A DNA stretch of 64,000 nucleotides from Zygaena filipendulae (taxonomy: Eukaryota; Arthropoda; Insecta; Lepidoptera; Zygaenidae): the NCBI GenBank assembly GCA_907165275.2, contig OU015651.1, positions 4,858,501-4,922,500 of the forward strand. Reading direction: 5' to 3'. A program made the position numbers and the translations under genes. Shown in pieces: positions 39,101 to 47,412 of this stretch (position 1 is the stretch's first letter; each line of letters starts with the position of its first letter). The notes beneath the pieces are model-generated. The model saw only the letters and a list, made by a program, of their open reading frames with translations. It did no database searches and had not been told where the DNA came from.

Positions 39101-42100
39101 CAAACAAACAAACAAACAAACAAACTCACTTTCGCATTTACATATAATATTAGTAAGGATACAGATTACGCTCATAAACACTTATAAACAACATTTATAC
39201 ATATAATTTACTAGCTGACCCCCGCGGTTTCACCCGCGGCATCTATAATAAGTAGATCCATAGATAACAACCTCACAAACTCCGGAGTTCTCGCGGGAAT
39301 CCCGGGATATAAAGTTCCGGGAAGGGTCCTATGAGTGACCCTATGTCACTCAAAATCACTGTAGCTTCTTTTAAGTGAAATACTTTTTTAAATCGGTTCA
39401 GTAGATCCAGAAATTACCCCCTACAAACTCACAATCTCTGGAGTTCTCGCGGGAATTCCGGGATAAAAAGTACCTTAAGTCACTCAGGATCACTGTAGCT
39501 TTCTATAAGTGAAATTATGTTCAAAATCGGTAATCGAGATTACCCCTACAACCTCACAAACTCAGAAGCTCCGGAGTTCCCGCGGGAATTCCGGGATAAA
39601 AACCCTATGTCACTCAGGATCACTGTAGCTTCCTATAAGTGAAATAATTTTTTAAATCGGTTCAGTAGATTCAAAGATTATCCCCTACAATCTTACAAAC
39701 ACACGAACTCACAAACTCCGGAATTCCCGCGGGAATTCCGGGATAAAAGTACCCTATGTCACTCAGGATCACTGTAGCTTTCTATAACTGAAAGAATTTT
39801 TAATATCGGTTCTAGAGATAGCTGTTCCCCTGTGGTTTTACCCGCGGGAAATTCGGAGTTCCCGAGGGAATTCCGAAATAAAAAGTATCCTATGACCTCA
39901 GGACCACTGTAGCTTCCTATAAGTGAAAGAATTTTCTAAATCGGTTCAGTAGATCTAGAGGTTACCCCCTACAACGTCACAAACCCACAAACACAAACTT
40001 TTGCTCTTTATAATATTAGTATAGAATAGTATTATATTATCTGTGGTCTAGATAATCCAAAATGGTTCCAAAATATATTCATTGATATTTTAACTCAAAT
40101 TTTCAAATCCAAAACAATCATGGCTAGTGAAAATCAAAGAGTCTATAATCTTGATAATCTCGACTAACAATAAAAGATACTGTCACATAGAAATTGTCAA
40201 TTTAACTAACAAAAAGAACAAATGACATAGAAATAAAACTAACAATGTTTGTTTGTACGACACAATTTTTAATCAACACGGGCCACTTTCAATTTGGCTG
40301 AACGGGTTTGCATGAAATTTGGCACACAAATACAAGATATTCTGGATTAACACATAGGAATACTTTTATCTCGGACTTTCCGAAGAAATCCCGAAGTTCA
40401 CACTGGCGCAGCCGCGGGAAACAGCTAATATCATAAAGGAAAATAATCTGTTCCATGTCAATTAAAATGTATAATATATATGTAATGTAATAAATATATA
40501 TGTTAAAATGTGTAATCAAGATGTATATAATACAAAACCGGCATGTCGTTATAATATCCATCTACTTACTTACTTACTATGTAGATACATGGAACTTGTA
40601 AATAATTACAACGGGCATTTTAACTAATTTTTATTTTTTAGTCCGTCTTGTAGATTATTAAAAAATATTGGACACGTATTTTTTCTTTTTTTACGTAATT
40701 AATAAATAACGGCGATATATTGAGTTTAAATTTCGCGTGACGTCACTATTCTGACAGTTTGTATGGCGGTTTTAGCGGTTAGTGACGTCACGACCCCCTC
40801 ACCCTAAACTTTAATGCGCTTTATCTCTATATTTTAATTTATTTGAAAAAGCAAAAAATACGTGTCTATTGTTTTTTTTATTTTCTAACTGACGGACAAA
40901 TTAGAATTTTGATTTTCAAAATTAGTCCACATCCCCATTGCCGAATGTCTCACGCCAGTCAGTTTTAAGATAAGCTACCACGATATACTTCAATTTACAT
41001 TGTAAACAAAACCGCATAGATTAGTAGTTTAGAGCCCTACTTACTTATAGTGTCTTTGCCATTTCTTCTTCTCTTTATTGTGGACTCCACACAATGCATT
41101 TAGACAATGTCAAGTTACAATAATAGAAACTGCAGTTTATACGTGTTAATGAATTAACTGAAAACCTGATACACCCCGTTTAAAAAAATAAACAATAATA
41201 TGATTAAAATATATTTTATGTCGAAAAAATGTATACATTAAAAGTTATTCAACATTAGTTTGTAGGAGATCTATCTACGAAATTCCAAGCGCTACGCCCG
41301 CGCCTACCGGTTCGAATTTTTTGCTGCGGGCGGCGCGCGGCGGCGTACGCATATTGTATTGTAAATAATTTAGACCTGGGCTAGTAAAAAAAATATAACC
41401 TATATTAAAACATAGTGCGATCGATTCGCTAGTTGATTCTGAGCAAACTACTTTCTAGTTTTCAGTTAATTCATTAACACGTTGTAAAGCTTCATTGTGA
41501 AACTTCAAAATTAGTCTTTTGTTGAGTTTCTGAAATGGCCCGTACGACTACGCCTATTGAAGGTATCACAAGTAATTGCTTTGCCTGGTAATAAATATTT
41601 CATTTTCAAACTATTGCAGCGTGAAACACACACATGCTAACAAATTACCACAAAGTTATCACTCACCGTGCAAATGAGCACACCGCTCTTGGCTGTGCGG
41701 AACTGTTTGAACACCTCCATGCGCTGGTCGTGCGGCATGGAGCCATGCAGACGGAACATCTGGATGTCCACCGGCACCAGCCCCCCCTCGGGCGGCGCCT
41801 GGTAGTCGATCTCGAACTCCGAGCCCGACGACTCATCCTTTAAACAAACATTACAGTTAAAATCATCTTTAACTAACGACCTATGTAAAAAGATCGTTAG
41901 TATTTTATTTTACATAGGCGAAACAATATGACATGTGGGGAATGATGATATGTATGATGTGTGGGAATTATGATAAAAAAGAAAAACATATAAGAATCCA
42001 AAATTGTCTTAAAGAGGTACTTCTGAGAGAATAATAGTACTAAACATAAACTTGCCAGGCAGAAACAACACATGAACAAACAATATAAGTCTAAACACAG

Positions 42101-45100
42101 GAAAATGTGGAAAGTATTGGAGGACTACACTGACTCAATATACTCCAGACTGATGTGCTCACAGCAAGTTAGAAATATAAATAAAATAAAAATATTTATT
42201 CAAATCAAATCAAATATACTTAATATTAATATTGTAATTGTCCACACTATATTGGTCAGTAAATAAAGGCTTATTATTATCATTATTAACTAACGAAACT
42301 AAATTGGCGCAAGTGACCCCCCTTACCGCTTACAACGCCATATATGGCCTTAAAAGTTTTTTTTTTTTTTTCAATTTATTAAAATATTGTTTTTTCGCAA
42401 CCAACGTTGAATTCGTATGCATAATTTCTTCGTTTACCGGAACGTATTTTTTTTTGTCTATGGTAAGTGCAATTAGTCAAAATATTGGAGATTATGCTCA
42501 GTGTGTCCGACCGTTAGAGTGCAACTAATTAGTGCTAATTTTATAAATAGGAAAATAGCAATAAAACGGTAAGTAAAAATCCTTAGAATTTCAAAATACA
42601 AAATTATGTTCATTTTATAAGAAATATAGTTATCGTTTCGGCATTTTTCGTGTTTTTTATTTGTTTTTGAGCTTTCTTTTTATATTGCCATATTTGGCTT
42701 CGTATGCATTTGTGTCAAAAATATTGTGGGGCATATGGCTTCGCATGCATTCAGATACTTTTTTTTTCTCTGCAGTAATGGACCCCTCTCGCTTTTATGG
42801 TATTTCCAACGTGGTCGTCCAGCTAGAAACTTAGGAACACCATCCTCAATTCGAGCCGAAACTCCAACCAGCCGAGCCGACAGTCATTTATGTCCGGTGG
42901 CTAAACAACGTGGTCGTCCTACGCGCATCTTAGTCGGTACCTACCCCAACAACCCCAACAAGCCGAAGCGCCACTCCATCCAGCTTGACGGACTCGCCTG
43001 TACCCAATAAGAAAGCACGAAAAACTCAGCCATCAGGCATCACGACCTAAAACTAGATTCTGTACGTTCAAATAACGTGGACCATTTTCCCGAGTGGACG
43101 GAAGCATGTCGACAAATTTGTCAGAACTGTTCGAAATTCCGTTCGTTTACCAAATGTAGGAAATGAAAAGTTAATTTATGTTACTATGATAAAGGAAATT
43201 GTTTCAAAGATTTCCATAAAACATAATTTCATTTTTTTATTGATGTATACGAAGCCATATATGGATCAGTATAGTTCCACTAGAATGCATACGATGCCAT
43301 ATTATTATGTGGCTTCGTGTAGTAATTTCTAAAATAAATACATATTTTTTTTTTTCCTATTAATACTTTTTATATATAAGAAATAAAAGAGGTTTTCAGT
43401 AAAAAAAAATTTTTTCATCATCTCCTTTATAATTCATGCAATAAGGAGTTATTCCCCTCCGCCAATAATGAGGTGACAAGAACGATTTCTGACGGGAGAG
43501 GACTTTATGTGATGAACAAAGCGGTTAAGCGGTACCGATTTCTAGTTTATATTGTATGTAAAATTATAGCTGTTCCGTGCGGTTTCACCCGCGATAATTT
43601 CAGAGTTCCCACGGGAATTCCGGAATACAATATAGCCTATGTTACTCAGGGATAATGTAGCTTTCTAATGGTGAAAGAATTTTTGAAATCGGTCCAGTAG
43701 TTTTTGAGTTAAATCGTTACAAACAAACAAAAAATCAAATCTTTCCTCTATACAATATTAGTATAGATGTTACTAGCTGTTCCCCGTAATGTCGCCCGCG
43801 TTGATTTCGGAAATTCTGGGGTAAAAAGTAATTCAAAGTATAAACTATTTACATTTCAAATTTCATCTAAATCCGTCTGGCCGTTTTAGCAGGAAGTAGT
43901 AACAAACATATACAATATACATGCACACCATACTTTCGCTTTTTTAATATTAATTGTGTAAAAATATACACCTACTTTGTTTCCATGATACAAGCATAAA
44001 TTTTAATGTGGATCAAGTATTTCTGTGGGTTGTGAAATGTTAGAATCTCTATGATTCATAACAACTAACTAATCCCTAGTTTGTTTCCAAGTCCAAAAAA
44101 TTCTTACCTCATTTTCATCACTTGGAGCTTTCCTCTTCTTGGGTTTCCCCGTTTTTCCTGTCAGCACAGTCTCTATAAGATCTGAATGATAATCGACCAT
44201 TTCCAATGTGGCCATAAATACAATCATTTTGCCACCCTTCTTGTTCAGAACACAATGTTGTACAATAAGCGAACAAAGTGTGACCAGTCTCAACTTCATG
44301 GGAACTATAAGGAAGGTTTGTTTAACAGTTGCAGGTAAAATAAGTTCATCTTGCACAAGAGCAGTTTTGAGAGCATCATCAAATGTGTTGCCAATCTCTG
44401 AAGATTCTTCATCAACATTTTCACCTGCTTTTAGTTTGTTTTTTGATTCCAACTCTTTTTGAACTTTAAAGTATTCATAATCAGAATCACTGTCACTGTC
44501 ACTATCGTTATTGTTGTCTTTTGTTACTTTATCCACTTTCTTACTCTTTTCTACACTACCTTTATCATTTTCAAATAAACTAGCATGTGCCAAACCACTA
44601 AATGCCTTCAGACCTAAAAGAATAAAAGTTTTGTAGCATACAATAAAAACAACTTGTCATAACTAATTACATATTATCTAATATATAAAATTCTCGTGTC
44701 ACAGTGTTAGTTACCATACTCCTTCGAAACGACTTGACCGATTTTTATGAAATTTTATATGCATATTCAGTAGGTCTGAGAATCTTCTACTATCTATTTT
44801 TCGTCCCGGAATCCTCACGGGAACTGCGAAACTCACGCGGGTGATCCCACGGGGCACAGCTAGTATCTTATATAATATTTAATCCATATTCTTACCTCTC
44901 TTAGTTGGCTGCTGATTTTCATCTAGCATCTTATGTGTGTCCTCCACTGTGACACTGTCTGTCATCATGGTCTCACTATTATTTTTTTTATTATCAGTAT
45001 CCTTTTCCGTTTTCTTTCTTAAAGATACTAAGGAATCTGCAATAACTGCTCTACCTTCAGAAGTATCTACAAATACAGGATCGACCATAGTAATTCCCGC

Positions 45101-47412
45101 CAGGTTTTCTACAGCCTATGAAAATGACCATATTAAAACATATTTATCTAACAATCAGATCCACAATTGATAGTGAACTACTTTTAACTTACTCTGGTCA
45201 AAGTTGCAGATAGTAAGATAGTCTGTCTTTCTTTTGATAGTAACACTTCTGTTAAATGATGTTTGATATCACTTTTTTGTTCTTCTTCAGGTGGTTTTGT
45301 GTTATCATCATCATTATTTTCTTCATCAGTAAACTTCTTCTTAAATGATGTTTTTACTAATGCCATAGGATCATATGTTGCTGCTTTTTTGTGATCTTCA
45401 ATAGCTTTCACAATAGCTGCAACATCTTTTTCATAACCCATGTCTAATAATCTGTCTGCTTCATCTAAGACTAAACACCTGTAACAGCAATGATATTTTA
45501 TATCACAATAATAAAGTGTGCTAGTTCTTATTTACCAAATTGCCATACCCAGTTTTAGAAAAATTCAAAGATTTAGTGTGTCTGAGATGGTCATTTATTC
45601 TTCCTGGTGTACCCACTAATATACTAAGCCCTTTACGAAGCCTAGCTTTTTCAGCTTTCCGTTTTTGACCTCCACTAAGCAGACCAGGTACTATCCAAGT
45701 AAATGGCTGAAAACATGAAAAAATTATAAAATATACTAAAACTATTTAACAATAAGCAATAATTTAAAGTGCTGTTTAGTTTCTTAAGTTCAATTACTTT
45801 AATGTAAGTTAAAAAGAAAGGAGAAAAATATTTCAACAAATAAATACCTTAACCAATTTAACAAACAGCTCATAAGTTTGTACAGCAAGTTCTCTAGTAG
45901 GAACTACAACAATGACCTTTAGGTCATTGTGCCTATTAATTTTGGGCCTAATCGCTTGTAGTCCTTCTATAATAGGCAGCGCATAGGCCAATGTTTTACC
46001 AGACCCAGTCTGCGATCTACAAAAACAATACATAAATTTCATATGGACATAGATAAGCAATGGGGATGTTGACAACTTTTGAAAATCAAAATTTTAGTTA
46101 GTCCGTCTTTTAGAAAATAAAAAATCATTAGACACGTATTTTTTTAATTTTCAAATAAATGAAAATACACAGAGATAAAGCGCATTAAAGTTTAGGGTGG
46201 GGGCTAGTGACGTCACTTACCGCTACAAGCCGCCATACAAACTGCACTAGTTAGTGACGTCACGCGAATTTTCCACTCAATGTATCGCTGTTATTTTTTG
46301 ATTACGCAAAAAAAGAAAAAAATATTTGTCCAATATTTTTTAATAATCTACAAGACGGAGTAAAAAATAAAAATTAGTCAAATAGCCTAGTGTCAATTAG
46401 TCAAATACCCACACTGGAGAAATTTTGAGTAAATTGTGTTTTAAAACTATAGCGCCATTTTTTGTCAACATTTTTTTATATTCAACCTTTTTTTCGCTAT
46501 TTAAACAATGTGATAAAGTAAACACATAGGTAAAAAACGTTCTAACTCACAATAAAGGGTTTTGTATCAATAACTTAATTTTGTGGGTTAACACGTTATT
46601 GCTTATCGGCGTCCATATATAAGTAAATATCACACATTAAGTATATCCTTATTTCATAACTTTTTTTTACAGAAATATATAATAATGTTTTAAAAAGATG
46701 AGTAAAAAAAATTATCTTATAAATCACACAAAAAATTTACCTTATTAAAACATCACGTCCTTGTAATATAACAGGTATGGCACTTTGTTGAACTGTCATA
46801 AGTTCCTTTAAATTTAAATTTTGCTGTAAATTTGCTACACTGTGTGGGTGTATATCCAAGTCTGAAAAGGTCTGGCCGGCAAAAACTTTTTCAACTAGTG
46901 GTTTCACAGCACGTTGACCAATATGAGGCACTTCAGGATTATTTTTAAATAAAGACGATATCCACGCACCACTTCTTGGTTTTTGTTTTAACTGTAAATC
47001 ATCACTCATTTCTTGGTAGTTTTTACCATGAAATTTACCTGTGTTTTCACTGAGATCTCGTAGCTTTGAATCCAAATCATATTGTTTTTTGACAGGAGAC
47101 GGAGCAGAGAGCTTTTTCTGTTTGTTAAGTGGTTCTCCATCACTGGTTTTGTTTGATATAATCGTTTGACCTAATCTTTTTTGTCTCTTGCGAGCTATTG
47201 TTTTACCAGTTATGGTAGGTTTAGCTATAAACTTAACAAATTCCGTATTGTTTCCGCTTGACACATTAGGTTTCTTTCTAACCTAAAAAATGGTTTTTAG
47301 TAAAGAAAAATATATAAACAATGTTCATAATTGTAATGTTATTGTTAGTATAAAATTTGTAACAGATAAATACCTTTGTAGAAACACATATGTTTAATTG
47401 TAAATCGTCCAT
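32789..47412 (-). CDS. DDX31: DDX31/Dbp7-family DEAD-box ATP-dependent RNA helicase (13 coding exons)
   Basis: Whole coding span, read right to left. Exons: 47412-47374, 47282-46741, 46016-45848, 45706-45549, 45478-45193, 45115-44896, 44613-44108, 41837-41667, 37569-37481, 37141-37040, 36135-35984, 35166-34947, 32921-32789. All introns are GT/AG and all phases close, giving 928 codons plus TGA. Helicase motifs in order: Q motif in exon 2; SQTGSGKT (about 195-202); PTRELA; TPGR; DEAD (308-311); SAT (393-395); IVFMAT (about 602); DVAARGID (698-705); HRVGRTGR (726-733). A C-terminal region with [12 protein letters not shown] and [14 protein letters not shown] fits the DUF4217-type domain of Dbp7/DDX31, and SEFDSGL near the end fits too. 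Family knowledge: Dbp7/DDX31 acts in the nucleolus on pre-60S ribosome assembly. The exon-3 wording [15 protein letters not shown] favours DDX31 over DDX24 or DDX10. Long acidic inserts make it somewhat larger than the roughly 850-residue human protein. Confidence 0.93.
33019..33186 (+). mobile_element. LINE 3' tail ending in (ATT)n, in DDX31 intron 12
   Basis: Contains CTGGAAGAGATCGCTCTGAG, then CGATAAGACCGCC and AATAAAGAGTTTATT, ending in about 13 ATT repeats. This is a 3' end seen repeatedly in lepidopteran non-LTR retrotransposons (recalled, not searched). Only the tail is present; the clade is not assigned. Confidence 0.65.
33387..33751. mobile_element. 365-bp MITE with 21-bp TIRs and a 10-bp target duplication
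   Basis: The ends are exact inverted copies over 21 bp beginning ATGGAGGGTAGAAGTAAG. The direct repeat AGTACGGTGT flanks it at 33377-33386 and 33752-33761. A 10-bp duplication suits Mutator-like elements (9-11 bp) better than hAT. It has no coding capacity and lies in intron 12 of the DDX31-like gene. Confidence 0.85.
33953..34150 (-). mobile_element. LINE/SINE 3' tail fragment, in DDX31 intron 12
   Basis: Reads TTATTTATTTAAACTTTATG, then GGCGGACTTAACGCC and GGCATTCTCTGCCAATCAACC. A second copy lies at 37373-37455 in the opposite orientation. The A/T-rich tail on the outer side indicates a minus-strand retroelement end. Confidence 0.6.
34660..34700. repeat. CA/CATA microsatellite
   Basis: A (CA)n run followed by CATA repeats, immediately beside the Helitron-like copy at 34708. 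Confidence 0.8.
34708..34906 (-). mobile_element. Helitron-like non-autonomous element, family A, full length
   Basis: On the minus strand it starts TCCTACTAATATTATAAATG and ends with a GC hairpin and CTAG followed by T. It is 40 bases from the exon 12 donor of the DDX31-like gene, inside intron 12. About 95% like the copy at 27668. Confidence 0.85.
34947..35166 (-). CDS. DDX31: DDX31 exon 12 (DUF4217-like domain)
   Basis: After CCCCGCAG. It encodes [19 protein letters not shown], then [16 protein letters not shown] and [18 protein letters not shown]. LHLGHxAKxFALR is characteristic of the C-terminal domain of Dbp7/DDX31 and related helicases. The donor GTGAGA follows CCCGG. A Helitron-like element ends only 40 bases downstream of the donor. 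Confidence 0.93.
35361..35879 (-). mobile_element. Helitron-like fragment split by a hAT MITE
   Basis: Family A body sequence (TACTCTATTTATGGTCAG, then CTGACAACTTG, TGCATGATGATCG and ATTCGCATTTATAAT) is continuous only if the insertion at 35385-35774 is removed. The hairpin end is missing. It lies in intron 11. Confidence 0.65.
35385..35774. mobile_element. 390-bp hAT-type MITE with 8-bp TSD
   Basis: The termini TAGGATTGCCACC and GGTGGCAACCCTA are inverted with 12 of 13 matches. GGTCAGTA is duplicated exactly on both sides (35377-35384, 35775-35782). Termini of the TAGGGTTGCCA type with an 8-bp duplication define the hAT superfamily. The body is AT-rich with repeated TATAGTA words and TTTGACAGTTGAC; it has no transposase. 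Confidence 0.88.
35984..36135 (-). CDS. DDX31: DDX31 exon 11 (post-RecA2 region)
   Basis: After GGTCGTAG. It encodes [18 protein letters not shown], an alanine-rich stretch, then [21 protein letters not shown]. This is the family segment between motif VI and the DUF4217-like domain. Very GC-rich with G/C at third positions. The donor is G/GTAGGC, less typical than the others. Confidence 0.85.
36487..36720 (+). pseudogene. Fragment resembling the N-terminal domain of Crypton-type tyrosine recombinases
   Basis: The plus-strand ORF in DDX31 intron 10 reads [19 protein letters not shown] and [11 protein letters not shown] +1 frame then continues FSEDVLNAH. The pattern LLPEKSxxxYExxYxxFxxW, then SEDVL, is typical of the SAM-like N-terminal domain of Crypton-derived recombinases and related insect proteins (recalled, not searched). 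The frame break near 36690 and the following stops suggest a decayed fragment. A donor-like GTACAT after AAAGAG leaves an exon of a nested gene possible but less likely. Confidence 0.5.
36892..36955 (+). mobile_element. Truncated end of the TGACGTCA MITE family
   Basis: Matches about 55 bases of the left end of the family at 7150, 10022, 17516 and 40613 (AATCCGTCATGTACATTAAT, then ATATTGGATAGGTATATTTT). The internal part and right end are absent. In intron 10. Confidence 0.6.
37040..37141 (-). CDS. DDX31: DDX31 exon 10 (motif VI)
   Basis: Starts after AAATACAG and encodes [20 protein letters not shown], then [13 protein letters not shown]. It completes HRVGRTGR, the arginine-finger motif. 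The donor ATCAG/GTATTG leaves an AG that joins exon 11. Confidence 0.95.
37373..37455 (+). mobile_element. LINE/SINE 3' tail fragment, in DDX31 intron 9
   Basis: Contains GAGAATGCCTCTGTGGCATT, AAGTCCGCTCTTTTGTACC and TGCATAAAGTTTAAAC. It is the reverse complement of the family seen at 33953. It lies between exons 10 and 9, about 25 bases from the exon 9 donor. Confidence 0.6.
37481..37569 (-). CDS. DDX31: DDX31 exon 9 (motif V)
   Basis: Short exon missed by ORF finding. It reads [15 protein letters not shown], then [14 protein letters not shown], directly continuing LICT of exon 8. The acceptor is CTGATAG and the donor is CAG/GTAAAT. The arginine of motif VI is split across the next intron. 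Confidence 0.95.
39040..39160 (-). mobile_element. Helitron-like fragment, family A, with (CAAA)n expansion
   Basis: AGTACCCTATGTCCTTCTCT, then TTGACAATGTG, an expanded CAAA microsatellite (39096-39124), then CACTTTCGCATTTAC. The hairpin end is lost. In DDX31 intron 8. Confidence 0.65.
39211..40022 (-). mobile_element. Helitron-like element with about five internal tandem units
   Basis: The right end reads (minus strand) ATACTAATATTATAAAGAGC. The left end reads CTAG followed by the hairpin CCGCGGTTTCACCCGCGG. Between them, units starting at about 39281, 39437, 39570, 39717 and 39853 repeat every 133-156 bases. Each has a CCGGAGTTC-CGCGGGAATTCC palindrome, CACTGTAGCTT, AAATCGGTTCAGTAGAT and ACCCCCTACAACCTCAC. 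The fifth also carries its own hairpin end (39818). Confidence 0.8.
40270..40434 (+). mobile_element. Degenerate Helitron-like fragment
   Basis: Contains GCTGAACGGGTTTGCATGAA, then GATTAACACATAGG, GCCGCGGGAAACAGCTAA at the 3' end. CTAG has decayed to CTAA. In intron 8. Confidence 0.6.
40613..40936 (+). mobile_element. MITE of the TGACGTCA family, near full length
   Basis: Starts GGGCATTTTAACTAATTTTT before TAGTCCGTC. Ends GACGGACAAATTAGAATTTT, then GTCCACATCCCC. It carries two TGACGTCA octamers about 52 bases apart (near 40738 and 40782). In intron 8. Confidence 0.82.
41105..41520. repeat. MITE-like inverted repeat with 25-bp perfect core arms
   Basis: The arms at 41141-41165 and 41458-41482 (CGTGTTAATGAATTAACTG within each) are exact reverse complements, and weaker similarity continues outward for about 40 bases. 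The 290-base interior includes a GC-rich patch (GCGGGCGGCGCGCGGCGGCG). No target duplication was seen. In intron 8, 150 bases from exon 8. Confidence 0.65.
41667..41837 (-). CDS. DDX31: DDX31 exon 8 (RecA2, HGSM..Q..R)
   Basis: Follows TTTGTTTAAAG and ends ACG before GTGAGT. It encodes [16 protein letters not shown], then [19 protein letters not shown] and SGVLICT, the segment leading into motif V. GC content jumps here compared with exons 1-7. Confidence 0.95.
42690..43330 (+). pseudogene. piggyBac-like transposase C-terminus, decayed
   Basis: One plus-strand frame from about 42776 to 43225 reads [19 protein letters not shown], then [36 protein letters not shown] and NCFKDFHKT before TAA. 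Basic GRP patches, an HFP motif, then a Cys-rich C..C/C..C/LC/CF..FH module is the C-terminal zinc-binding tail of piggyBac-type transposases. There are two in-frame stops: TAA at 43008 and a TGA replacing one zinc Cys. GGCTTCGTATGCAT (42696) and GGCTTCGCATGCAT (42737) recur inverted near 43243 and 43285, so this may be one end of the element. In DDX31 intron 7, antisense. Confidence 0.72.
43568..43768 (-). mobile_element. Helitron-like element, family C
   Basis: Hairpin end GCTGTTCCGTGCGGTTTCAC, body CTCAGGGATAATGTAGCTTT, then AAATCGGTCCAGTAG, and 5' end ATCTATACTAATATTG on the minus strand. Shares its body with 49679-49887. In intron 7. Confidence 0.75.
43773..43962 (-). mobile_element. Helitron-like element, family A, diverged
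   Basis: CTAGCTGTTCCCCG end at 43773, then ATTTCATCTAAATCCGTCTG and CACCATACTTTCGC. It follows the previous element almost directly, in the same orientation. In intron 7. Confidence 0.65.
44108..44613 (-). CDS. DDX31: DDX31 exon 7 (acidic insert and start of RecA2)
   Basis: After TTCTTTTAG. The first half is a low-complexity charged insert with four SD repeats (about 509-516), then [12 protein letters not shown]. RecA2 begins with [13 protein letters not shown] (from about 569) and motif [10 protein letters not shown] (about 600). The end is basic ([10 protein letters not shown]), before GTAAGA. Confidence 0.93.
44679..44863 (+). mobile_element. Helitron-like element in DDX31 intron 6
   Basis: Begins ATATATAAAATTCTCGTGTC, body CGAAACGACTTGACCGATTT, 3' end with CACGCGGGTGATCCCACGGG then CAGCTAGT. 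It is 32 bases from the exon 6 donor. Confidence 0.75.
44896..45115 (-). CDS. DDX31: DDX31 exon 6 (end of RecA1, linker insert)
   Basis: Begins after TTTTCATAG with [17 protein letters not shown], the usual segment after motif III in this family. It continues into a hydrophilic insert rich in D, N, K and T. The donor is GTAAGA after AAGAG. The next intron holds a Helitron-like insertion (44679-44863). Confidence 0.92.
45193..45478 (-). CDS. DDX31: DDX31 exon 5 (DEAD and SAT motifs)
   Basis: Follows CTGTTACAG. It encodes [18 protein letters not shown] (motif II, Mg-ATP hydrolysis) and ends at LLSATLTR (motif III) before a strong GTAAGT donor. Between the motifs is an acidic/lysine stretch ([18 protein letters not shown]) that most DEAD-box proteins lack but which Dbp7-like proteins tolerate. 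Confidence 0.95.
45549..45706 (-). CDS. DDX31: DDX31 exon 4 (GG and TPGR motifs)
   Basis: Starts after TGTTTTCAG with PFTWIVPG and contains the GG doublet (LLSGGQKRK) and TPGR (motif Ib). Two donors lie at the 3' end. GTATGG after ACTGG keeps the frame into DEAD. The better-looking GTAAAT 14 bases on would break it, so the former was chosen. This makes the last few residues (SKTGC) the least certain junction of the gene. Confidence 0.87.
45848..46016 (-). CDS. DDX31: DDX31 exon 3 (motifs I and Ia)
   Basis: Starts after TTTTTGTAG and ends AAG/GTATTT. It encodes the Walker A motif SQTGSGKT (ATP binding) and PTRELA (motif Ia, RNA contact). Its first base completes the codon split with exon 2. 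The intron between exons 2 and 3 carries a full MITE (46062-46387). Confidence 0.95.
46062..46387 (-). mobile_element. MITE of the TGACGTCA family, in DDX31 intron 2
   Basis: GGGGATGTTGAC end, TTAGTCCGTCTTTTAG, two TGACGTCA sites near 46207 and 46254, and GACGGAGTAAAAAAT, then GTCAAATAGCC. The outer end matches the right end of the 40613 copy (GTCCACATCCCC), which sets the true terminus beyond the TAGTCCGTC core. Confidence 0.82.
46741..47282 (-). CDS. DDX31: DDX31 exon 2 (basic N-terminus and Q motif)
   Basis: The acceptor TTTTTTAG is at 47283-47284 and the donor AAG/GTAAAT follows 46741. It encodes residues about 14-194. The N-terminal part is lysine/arginine rich (for example [10 protein letters not shown] and KQKKLS), as expected for a nucleolar protein. 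The end carries the Q-motif region ([20 protein letters not shown]). The exon ends two bases into the arginine codon of motif I. Confidence 0.92.
47374..47412 (-). CDS. DDX31: DDX31 exon 1 (start codon, 13 codons)
   Basis: Encodes [13 protein letters not shown], too short to appear as an ORF. The ATG at 47412-47410 has A at -3 and G at +4. The exon ends AAG before GTATTT (donor at 47373). It joins in phase 0 to exon 2, whose upstream reading has no other ATG before the acceptor. Confidence 0.82.

Noticed and set aside
39281..39990. Regularly spaced repeats resembling a CRISPR array
   Set aside because: Units are imperfect, about 133-156 bases, lack unique spacers and lie inside a eukaryotic Helitron-like element.
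32789..47412. DDX24 or DDX10 as the identity of the helicase
   Set aside because: The Walker region [23 protein letters not shown] after motif Ia and [14 protein letters not shown] with SEFDSGL fit DDX31/Dbp7 better.
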